DNA of 9,911 nucleotides from JBAXPW01 sp037132015 (GTDB lineage Bacteria; Patescibacteriota; Microgenomatia; UBA1406; GWC2-37-13): NCBI GenBank assembly GCA_037132015.1, contig JBAXPW010000055.1, positions 1 to 9,911 on the forward strand, read 5' to 3'. Below are positions 1-5,236 of this stretch, piece after piece. How positions within the stretch are numbered: position 1 is the stretch's first letter; every line of letters starts with the position of its first letter. Position numbers and translations under genes: made by a program. The notes under the pieces were generated by a model. It was not told the origin of the DNA. It did no database searches and saw only the letters and a program-made list of their open reading frames with translations.

Positions 1-1
1 G

Positions 2-50
2 TATAATATGTTAAGATAATCAAGTACTGAAACAATCGTAATAGTATAAT
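2..50 (+). promoter_or_regulatory. Putative -10 boxes upstream of hsdM
   Basis: Two exact TATAAT hexamers are seen at 2-7 and 45-50. Neither has a convincing -35 box: the stretch 16-18 bases upstream of the second does not resemble TTGACA, and the region upstream of the first lies outside the window. If the box at 45-50 is used, transcription would start near 57 and leave only about 12 untranslated bases before the hsdM start at 70. In DNA this AT-rich a chance match is possible, so this is a weak call. Confidence 0.35.
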
Positions 51-69
51 AATTTAATCATAAATCTAA

Positions 70-1656
70 ATGGCTACTAAACCAACCTCCAATAATAACA
101 CCAAAGAACAAGAACGAACAGAGCTTCATCGTGCCATTTGGCAGATTGCAAATGATCTGAGAGGTAGTATTGATGGCTGGGACTTTAAACAGTACGTTCT
201 CGGCATGCTCTTTTACCGTTTTATTAGTGAAAACTTAACCAACTATCTTAACGCTGACGAACATCGTGCTGGTAAAAAAGATTTTGACTATTCCAGACTC
301 TCCGACAAAGAGGCCGAATTTGGTCGAGCCGATACCGTAAAAGAAAAAGGTTTTTATATACTTCCATCCGAACTTTTTGTAAATGTTCGTAAACATGCCC
401 AAAGTGATCACAACCTCAACGAAACAATATCCAGAGCCTTTCGGAATATTGAAAACTCAGCAAAAGGCTCAAGTAGTGAGGACGATCTAAAAGGCCTATT
501 CGATGACATTGACGTAAACTCTAACAAGTTAGGTGGCACCGTTGAAAAACGGAATCAAAAACTAACCAAACTCATGGATGCAATCGGCGATCTTGGTCTT
601 GGAAACTATGCAGACAACACCATAGATGCCTTTGGTGATGCTTATGAATTTCTTATGACCATGTATGCCTCAAACGCAGGTAAATCGGGGGGAGAGTTTT
701 ATACTCCACAGGAAGTGAGTGAACTGCTTGCACAAATCACAACCGTTGGTAAAACAGAAGTTAACAAGGTATATGATCCTGCGTGCGGTTCTGGTTCTCT
801 CCTTCTCAAATTTGCCAAGGTACTAGGAAAAGAAAATGTGCGACAAGGGTTTTATGGGCAGGAAATAAACCTAACCACCTACAATCTGTGCAGAATTAAC
901 ATGTTTCTTCACGATGTGAATTACAATAAGTTTGATGTGGCATATGGCGACACACTTCTCGATCCCAAACACTGGGATGATGAACCGTTTGATGCCATAG
1001 TTTCCAATCCGCCATACTCCATAAACTGGGAAGGCGATAGTAACCCACTCCTTATTAACGACCCACGATTTTCACCAGCAGGTGTGCTTGCTCCAAAGAG
1101 CAAAGCAGACCTCGCCTTTACCATGCATATGCTTGCCTGGCTTTCGACCAGTGGTACAGCTGCAATTGTTGAGTTTCCTGGTGTCCTGTATCGTGGTGGG
1201 GCAGAGCAGAAGATCCGCAAATATCTGGTAGATAATAACTACATTGATGCAGTGATTCAACTGCCACCCGACCTTTTCTTTGGTACAACAATTGCAACCT
1301 GTATCATCGTTCTTAAAAAAAGCAAAAAAGATAATGCCGTCATCTTTATCGATGCCTCAGCCGAATTTGTCCGCGGAGGCAATAAAAATAAATTGACCGA
1401 CGAAAACCGTGCAAAAATACTTGAGGCATTTACCAACAGAACAGACAAAGAATACTTTGCAAAAGTTGTGAACAATAAAAATATCGCCGAAAACGACTAT
1501 AACATTGCGGTATCAAGCTATGTAGTGCAAGAAGATACAAGAGAAATAGTGGATATCACCGAGCTAAATGCAAAAATTGAAAAAATCGTTGCAAGGCAGA
1601 ATGAGTTGCGTGTTGCGATTGATGGGATTGTAAAGGATATTGAGGGAGGAAAGTAA
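70..1656 (+). CDS. hsdM: Type I restriction-modification system DNA methyltransferase subunit HsdM
   Basis: This is the N6-adenine methyltransferase subunit. With HsdS it methylates the recognition site on host DNA using S-adenosylmethionine, and it is also part of the R2M2S restriction complex. The 528-residue length fits type IC HsdM (about 520). An N-terminal helical HsdM domain spans about residues 15-170 and includes the characteristic WQIANDLRGSIDGWDFKQYV segment. The methyltransferase core follows: GEFYTP at 208-213 (motif X region), DPACGSG at 236-242 (SAM-binding motif I) and NPPY at 313-316 (catalytic motif IV of N6-adenine enzymes). The C-terminal 40 residues look like a coiled coil. 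The start at 70 gives the family's usual N-terminus. No Shine-Dalgarno sequence precedes it, suggesting a very short leader or a non-SD start. It is the first gene of the operon in view; the next gene begins 4 nt after its stop. Confidence 0.97.
   Translation: MATKPTSNNNTKEQERTELHRAIWQIANDLRGSIDGWDFKQYVLGMLFYRFISENLTNYLNADEHRAGKKDFDYSRLSDKEAEFGRADTVKEKGFYILPSELFVNVRKHAQSDHNLNETISRAFRNIENSAKGSSSEDDLKGLFDDIDVNSNKLGGTVEKRNQKLTKLMDAIGDLGLGNYADNTIDAFGDAYEFLMTMYASNAGKSGGEFYTPQEVSELLAQITTVGKTEVNKVYDPACGSGSLLLKFAKVLGKENVRQGFYGQEINLTTYNLCRINMFLHDVNYNKFDVAYGDTLLDPKHWDDEPFDAIVSNPPYSINWEGDSNPLLINDPRFSPAGVLAPKSKADLAFTMHMLAWLSTSGTAAIVEFPGVLYRGGAEQKIRKYLVDNNYIDAVIQLPPDLFFGTTIATCIIVLKKSKKDNAVIFIDASAEFVRGGNKNKLTDENRAKILEAFTNRTDKEYFAKVVNNKNIAENDYNIAVSSYVVQEDTREIVDITELNAKIEKIVARQNELRVAIDGIVKDIEGGK
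1643..1650 (+). promoter_or_regulatory. Strong ribosome binding site deciding the start at 1661
   Basis: AGGGAGGA is seen at 1643-1650, ten bases before the ATG at 1661 and inside the last codons of hsdM. It is the best Shine-Dalgarno match in the window and decides the start of the following small gene. The in-frame TTG at 1640 lies upstream of this site and is unlikely to be used. Confidence 0.75.
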
Positions 1657-1660
1657 AAAT

Positions 1661-1873
1661 ATGAAAGATAAATCTATTTTCGGTGCAGATGAAGTCATCA
1701 AGTTTTTTGAAGAAAATACTGGTGTAACCTTTGTGGACACCGATTCAAAAGAACCGATTTTAGAACAGCTTTCTAAAAAGAAGATCAAACCAGTAGGTAC
1801 AGATGATTATGACAAATGGCTTGCTGAGCAGGATGAAGATACTAAACTTGCTCATAAAATGGGGGCAATATAA
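1661..1873 (+). CDS. Small acidic protein of unknown function between hsdM and rhuM
   Basis: The 70-residue product is not one I recognise. It is rich in charged residues (by eye 9 Asp, 7 Glu and 11 Lys, so net acidic). It has a predicted amphipathic N-terminal half (ADEVIKFFEENTGVTF), a lysine cluster (SKKKIK) and an acidic segment near the C-terminus (WLAEQDEDTKLAHKM). No signal peptide or membrane segment is visible. The excellent Shine-Dalgarno site at 1643-1650 and the 4-nt gap after hsdM argue that it is a real, co-expressed gene. The ATG at 1661 is preferred over an in-frame TTG at 1640, which lies upstream of the ribosome binding site. Its position suggests a role tied to the modification enzyme or to the accessory genes that follow, for example an antitoxin-like or modulator protein, but no motif shows this. 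Confidence 0.75.
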   Translation: MKDKSIFGADEVIKFFEENTGVTFVDTDSKEPILEQLSKKKIKPVGTDDYDKWLAEQDEDTKLAHKMGAI

Positions 1874-1928
1874 CAGTTTCAAGAAAAAAGACCGGGTAAA
1901 ATAGGAATTTGTTGAAAGAGATATCAAT

Positions 1929-2837
1929 ATGAATAAAAATGACACCAAGAATAAACCAACAATTCGTAGCTCTACCGCAGAGTATCTAACCTTTGCTGCT
2001 GCAACAGGTGACAACACTGATAGTATTGAAATGCGTTATGAGGATGAAAATATTTGGCTAACACAAAAAATGATGGCAGAGCTGTATGGAGTATCTGTAC
2101 CGGCTATTCGACAGCACTTAGATAGATTGATTGCGGATGGCGAATTGGATTCAGCAACTATTAAGCAATACTTAATAGTTCAAAATGAAGGAGAACGCAC
2201 TGTAAAACGGAGCGTAGATCATTACAACCTTCAAACAATTATTTCTATTGGGTTTAAAGTTGAAAATGAGCGTGCTGTGCAGTTTCGCAAATGGGCACGG
2301 CAGATTGTAAAAGAAAAAATCGAAAACTCGGTATCTATCATAGATCTATCATATGAGCTAAGACTGTTACTTGGAGCAAAAAAATTATGTGAGTTATGTA
2401 AGTGTCATGATGATGATGAGAAAAATAAAAATAACAAATTTGGAAACGTAGTAAACTACTTCAAAGATTCTGCATATATTCACGTAAGGAATCTCTATAA
2501 CTTTTTTGCTGCAAATACGACAAATGATGCGAAAGTAACACAATTTACGAATTACGAATTTGATGTCCGTCTGTATAAAACATGGATTAATGCCTTGCAT
2601 ACCCATGTTCTTCATATCAAAACAGGACGTAACAGGCCGAATAATGTAATCAACGGAAGACATATAAATACAATGATTCCAGATTTCACAGAAGATATCG
2701 TTAGATTGTGGCAAGAATGGATAGATTCATCAAATGAAACTAAAATAAAAAATGAACTTAAGAAAGCACTAGAACGTGCAGAGGTTGACGCAAAAAATGA
2801 TTTTGATAGTTTGAATAATTTGCTAAAAACCAACTAA
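1929..2837 (+). CDS. rhuM: RhuM family protein with N-terminal helix-turn-helix and atypical C-terminal half
   Basis: The N-terminal half of this 302-residue protein matches the RhuM family pattern: a short beta region, then IWLTQKMMAELYGVSVPAIRQHL (about 42-65), which reads as a helix-turn-helix, followed by the GELD motif and the YNLQTIISIGFKV segment (conserved in RhuM proteins as NLDVIISVGYRV) and FRKWAR. RhuM was named from Salmonella pathogenicity island 3, and its biochemical role is unsettled. Relatives are often found beside type I restriction genes. The C-terminal half (about 150-302) does not look like the usual RhuM tail. It contains C154-x2-C157-x-C159-H160 followed by an Asp/Lys/Asn-rich stretch, then a helical region. 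A weak ribosome site (GAAAGAG, 1914-1920) precedes the ATG. It lies 55 nt after the small gene and one base before the DUF1016 gene. DNA binding is inferred; no catalytic motif is visible. Confidence 0.8.
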   Translation: MNKNDTKNKPTIRSSTAEYLTFAAATGDNTDSIEMRYEDENIWLTQKMMAELYGVSVPAIRQHLDRLIADGELDSATIKQYLIVQNEGERTVKRSVDHYNLQTIISIGFKVENERAVQFRKWARQIVKEKIENSVSIIDLSYELRLLLGAKKLCELCKCHDDDEKNKNNKFGNVVNYFKDSAYIHVRNLYNFFAANTTNDAKVTQFTNYEFDVRLYKTWINALHTHVLHIKTGRNRPNNVINGRHINTMIPDFTEDIVRLWQEWIDSSNETKIKNELKKALERAEVDAKNDFDSLNNLLKTN

Positions 2838-2843
2838 TATGAC
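2826..2843 (+). repeat. Junction direct repeat, copy 1 (rhuM/DUF1016 boundary)
   Basis: AAAACCAACTAATATGAC spans the rhuM stop codon (TAA, 2835-2837) and the start codon of the next gene (ATG, 2839). A version differing only by one extra T lies at 3932-3950, at the opposite end of the DUF1016 gene. The two copies bracket that gene exactly. They may be the footprint of a cassette insertion, or a shared translation-initiation context. Confidence 0.55.
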
Positions 2844-3933
2844 AAACATAAGAAAATCGTTCGGTAGACAAAAAAATGAGGTGATTTTTCCTATTGATGA
2901 TAAAAGTTTGAAAATTACTCCAGAATATAAATCTTTTATTGAGTTTGCAAAGAATCAGATCCATCAAAGGAAGCTGAAGATAGTTAATTCTGCTAATGTT
3001 GAGATGATTATCTTATATTGGGAAATAGGTACTGAAATCTTGAACAGGCAGGAAAAATTTGGCTGGGGAGCAAAAGTAATCGATACTATTTCCTCTGATT
3101 TGCAAAAAGCTTTCCCTGGTATGAACGGTTTTTCTTCAAGGAATCTAAAGTATATGCAAAAATTTGCCAAAGAATGGAAAGATATAGAAATAGTGCAACG
3201 CACCGTTGCACAAATACCATGGAGAAGTAATATTACACTGCTTGATAAACTAGAGGATTCTGAAGAAAGGCTTTGGTACGCCTCTAAGGTTGTTCAAAAC
3301 GGTTTGAGTAAAGATGTTTTGGAGCATTGGATCATGACAGGTGTTTATAAAAGAGAAGGGAAAAGTATAAATAATTTTCCTAATTCTTTACCACCCGCTA
3401 GGTCGGATCTTGCAACTCAGATTTTTAAGGATCCATATATTTTTGACTTCTTAGGAAATGCAGATTTGAGATTAGAAAAAGAGCTTGAACAAAAACTTAT
3501 TGATCATATCCAATCATTTCTGTTGGAACTTGGGCAAGGTTTTGCTTTTGTCGGTAGACAAGTGCATCTCGAATTAGGGAACGAAGACTTTTATCTCGAT
3601 CTTTTGTTTTACCATTTAGAACTCCGCTGTTATATTGTTATTGAGCTTAAAATAGGTGAATTTCAGCCAGAATATCTAAGTAAACTTAATATGTATATGA
3701 ATGTTGTTGATGATGTATTAAGGCACAAAGACGATCAGAGAACTATAGGTCTTTTACTTGTGAAAACAAAGAATAAAACCGTTGTAGAGTACTCACTTAT
3801 GGGACATACTAACCCTATCGGTGTGGCTGAATGGGAGGATCAAATTATGAACAGTTTGCCAAAAGAATTACAGACAAGCTTGCCAAGTATTGATGAAATT
3901 GAAAAAGAGCTTGAAGAAGGTAGTTTCCAATAA
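2839..3933 (+). CDS. DUF1016 (YhcG-type) PD-(D/E)XK nuclease family protein
   Basis: The 364-residue protein has both halves of the DUF1016 family. The N-terminal domain (about 30-165) carries the recognisable segments IILYWEIGTEI, FGWGAKVI, GFSSRNLKYMQKFA and VAQIPWRSNITLLDKL. The C-terminal nuclease-like domain (about 195-340) includes D250-F-Y-L-D254, then IVIELKIG with E269-L-K271 as the ExK pair, followed by EYLSKLNMYMNVVDD. These are the PD-(D/E)XK catalytic elements, so metal-dependent DNA cleavage is expected by family, though substrates are poorly defined. Genes of this family commonly sit inside type I restriction operons. Here it follows rhuM with a one-base gap and precedes hsdS by 12 nt. 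No Shine-Dalgarno site is visible, so translation may be coupled to rhuM. Near-identical 18/19-nt sequences mark both gene boundaries. Confidence 0.9.
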   Translation: MTNIRKSFGRQKNEVIFPIDDKSLKITPEYKSFIEFAKNQIHQRKLKIVNSANVEMIILYWEIGTEILNRQEKFGWGAKVIDTISSDLQKAFPGMNGFSSRNLKYMQKFAKEWKDIEIVQRTVAQIPWRSNITLLDKLEDSEERLWYASKVVQNGLSKDVLEHWIMTGVYKREGKSINNFPNSLPPARSDLATQIFKDPYIFDFLGNADLRLEKELEQKLIDHIQSFLLELGQGFAFVGRQVHLELGNEDFYLDLLFYHLELRCYIVIELKIGEFQPEYLSKLNMYMNVVDDVLRHKDDQRTIGLLLVKTKNKTVVEYSLMGHTNPIGVAEWEDQIMNSLPKELQTSLPSIDEIEKELEEGSFQ

Positions 3934-3950
3934 AACCAATCTAATATGAC
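3932..3950 (+). repeat. Junction direct repeat, copy 2 (DUF1016/hsdS boundary)
   Basis: AAAACCAATCTAATATGAC overlaps the DUF1016 stop codon (TAA, 3931-3933) and contains the hsdS start codon (ATG, 3946). It matches the copy at 2826-2843 except for one inserted T. Recombination between the copies would remove the DUF1016 gene and join rhuM to hsdS while keeping both a stop and a start codon. Confidence 0.55.
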
Positions 3951-5136
3951 TCATCATCAATCCAAACTAGATAAACTAATCGCCCAACTCTGCCCTGATG
4001 GGGTGGAGTTTAGGGAGTTGGGAGAGGTGTGTGAAATTGCAGATAATAAGCGAAAACCTGTTGCTTCAAGTCTACGTATTATTGGGGAAACGCCTTATTA
4101 TGGTGCAAACAACGTACAAAGTTACGTTGCGGGATTTACTCATAATGGAGATTATGTATTAATTGCTGAGGATGGATCTGCTAGCTTAGAAAATTATTCA
4201 ATACAGTATGCTACTGGAAAATTTTGGGCGAACAACCATGTTCATGTTGTTAAAGGGTTTGATAAATTAAATAATAGATTTTTGTTCCATTATTTAAGAA
4301 GCATGAATTTCATCCCGTATTTGACTGGTGGGACACGTGCAAAGCTCACCAAAGGCAAAATGTTAGAAATCAAAATCCCCATCCCACCCCTCCCCATTCA
4401 ACAGGAAATTGTTACTATTCTTGATAGTTTTACAGAATTGGAAGCAGAATTGGAAGCAGAATTGGAAGCAGAATTGGAAGCAAGAAAGAAGCAGTACGAA
4501 TTTTATCGAACAAAACTCCTGACGTTTGGAGATGATGTGCGGTGGGCTACGTTAGGTGAAGTTTGTCTAAAAACTGATAATATCAAATGGAAAGAACATC
4601 AAGGTGAAAAGCTAAAGTATATTGATTTATCTTCTGTGAATAGAGAGAATAACAAAATTTCTGAAGTAAAAATAATTGACTCAACCAACGCACCGAGTAG
4701 AGCACAGCAGATTGTGAAAGCTGGCGACGTTATTCTTGGAACAACTCGACCAACTCTAAAAAGATATACACTTATTACTAACGACTTTTCTGATCAAATT
4801 TGTAGTACGGGGTTTTGTGTATTGAGAGCAAATGAAAAAGATGTACTTTCAAAGTTTGTATTTTTCCAACTTACAACACCACGATTTTATAAGTACCTAG
4901 AAGATAACCAAGAGGGTGCAGGCTATCCAGCAATTACAAATGGAAAAGTGAAAAGTTTCAAAATCCCCATCCCACCTCTCGCTGAACAAGAACGCATTGT
5001 TGCAATCCTCGATAAATTCGATGCATTGGTAAACGACATCTCAATCGGTTTACCTGCCGAACTCAAAGCACGCCGTCAACAGTATGAGTACTATCGCAAT
5101 AAACTGTTATCATTTCAGGAAAAAACCTCCCTGTAG
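3946..5136 (+). CDS. hsdS: Type I restriction-modification system specificity subunit HsdS
   Basis: HsdS chooses the bipartite DNA target and holds the two HsdM subunits. The 396 residues show the classical pseudo-dimer. TRD1 spans about 20-150 (starting FRELGEVCEIAD) and ends in KIPIPPLPIQQEIVTILDSF. A central helical spacer at about 160-195 contains four ELEA units (164-179) followed by ARKKQYEFYRTKLLTF. TRD2 spans about 200-345 (starting W200-ATLGEVCLKTD) and ends in KIPIPPLAEQERIVAILDKF, with the matching C-terminal helix ARRQQYEYYRNKLLSF. The conserved segments look richer in GC than the AT-rich recognition domains, as expected where such domains have been exchanged. The start at 3946 gives the usual N-terminus (KLDKLIAQLCPDGVEFRELGEV). 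No ribosome site is visible. The last two sense codons and the TAG stop lie within the first hairpin repeat. The DNA specificity cannot be predicted from sequence alone. Confidence 0.96.
   Translation: MTHHQSKLDKLIAQLCPDGVEFRELGEVCEIADNKRKPVASSLRIIGETPYYGANNVQSYVAGFTHNGDYVLIAEDGSASLENYSIQYATGKFWANNHVHVVKGFDKLNNRFLFHYLRSMNFIPYLTGGTRAKLTKGKMLEIKIPIPPLPIQQEIVTILDSFTELEAELEAELEAELEARKKQYEFYRTKLLTFGDDVRWATLGEVCLKTDNIKWKEHQGEKLKYIDLSSVNRENNKISEVKIIDSTNAPSRAQQIVKAGDVILGTTRPTLKRYTLITNDFSDQICSTGFCVLRANEKDVLSKFVFFQLTTPRFYKYLEDNQEGAGYPAITNGKVKSFKIPIPPLAEQERIVAILDKFDALVNDISIGLPAELKARRQQYEYYRNKLLSFQEKTSL
4370..4388 (+). repeat. hsdS: 19-bp direct repeat within hsdS, copy 1
   Basis: TCAAAATCCCCATCCCACC occurs here and again at 4958-4976, at the end of each recognition domain (encoding KIPIPP). 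The copies lie 588 bp apart and in the same reading frame. Conserved DNA at equivalent points of the two halves is where domain exchange between specificity genes is typically resolved. Confidence 0.7.
4435..4482 (+). repeat. hsdS: Four perfect tandem copies of a 12-bp repeat in the HsdS linker
   Basis: GAATTGGAAGCA is repeated four times without a mismatch (4435-4446, 4447-4458, 4459-4470, 4471-4482), encoding ELEA four times at residues 164-179. In EcoR124I and its derivative EcoR124II, two versus three TAEL repeats at the equivalent place change the non-specific DNA spacer from 6 to 7 bp. The same role is inferred here. Copy-number slippage would stay in frame. Confidence 0.9.
4958..4976 (+). 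repeat. hsdS: 19-bp direct repeat within hsdS, copy 2
   Basis: This is the second copy of TCAAAATCCCCATCCCACC, identical to 4370-4388. It encodes KIPIPP at the end of the second recognition domain. Confidence 0.7.
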
Positions 5137-5173
5137 AGCGTGTTTTGAAAAAAACACGTCCGACAGGTAAAAT
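5127..5173 (+). repeat. Hairpin-forming 47-bp repeat, copy 1
   Basis: The unit matches 5185-5231 at 45 of 47 positions (period 58 bp, 11-bp spacer). It can fold as CCTGT, a 4x4 internal loop (AGAG/TCCG), then CGTGTTTT paired with AAAACACG around a GAAA tetraloop, closed by ACAGG. No U-run follows on the + strand, so it is not a standard terminator in the operon's direction. The hsdS stop codon (5134-5136) lies inside it. A TTGAAA-N17-TAAAAT promoter-like pair is embedded at 5145-5173. Confidence 0.85.
5145..5173 (+). promoter_or_regulatory. Putative sigma70-like promoter in hairpin repeat 1
   Basis: TTGAAA at 5145-5150 and TAAAAT at 5168-5173 are separated by 17 bp, the preferred spacing. 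Each hexamer has one mismatch to consensus. The predicted start near 5180 lies between the two repeats, so a transcript from here would carry the second hairpin ahead of the ATPase gene. Expression is inferred, not shown. Confidence 0.45.
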
Positions 5174-5184
5174 CAGCCTTAAAT

Positions 5185-5231
5185 CTCCCTGTAGAACGTG
5201 TTTTGACAAAAACACGTCCGACAGGTAAAAT
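5185..5231 (+). repeat. Hairpin-forming 47-bp repeat, copy 2
   Basis: This copy differs from copy 1 at two positions: G to A at 5196 in the internal loop and A to C at 5207 in the tetraloop (GAAA becomes GACA). The outer CCTGT/ACAGG and inner CGTGTTTT/AAAACACG arms are fully conserved. The loop change creates an exact TTGACA hexamer. The AGG in the outer arm (5223-5225) is the only Shine-Dalgarno-like trace before the ATPase start and would be paired in the folded RNA. Confidence 0.85.
5203..5231 (+). promoter_or_regulatory. Putative strong sigma70-like promoter in hairpin repeat 2
   Basis: A perfect -35 box TTGACA (5203-5208), a 17-bp spacer and a 5/6 -10 box TAAAAT (5226-5231) are seen directly. 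The expected start is about 5237-5238, which coincides with the ATG of the ATPase gene at 5237, so a leaderless or nearly leaderless transcript is predicted. It would drive the ATPase, STAS-like and hsdR genes independently of hsdM and hsdS. Confidence 0.6.
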
Positions 5232-5236
5232 ATAGT

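Noticed and set aside
921..1220. Minus-strand open frames inside hsdM, hsdS and hsdR regions
   Set aside because: They are shadows of conserved plus-strand genes, have no recognisable products or ribosome sites, and are low-complexity or basic translations.
1640..1660. In-frame TTG start giving a 77-residue version of the small protein
   Set aside because: The TTG lies upstream of the AGGGAGGA ribosome site, which instead points to the ATG at 1661.
5127..5231. The two hairpins as rho-independent terminators of an hsdM-hsdS transcript
   Set aside because: Neither copy is followed by a U-run on the + strand; both are followed by GGTAAAAT. Copy 1 does have a T-run on the minus strand, but no minus-strand gene is present.
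5127..5231. Two-unit CRISPR array
   Set aside because: There are only two copies, the spacer is 11 bp, the repeat is 47 bp and strongly palindromic, and no cas genes are present.
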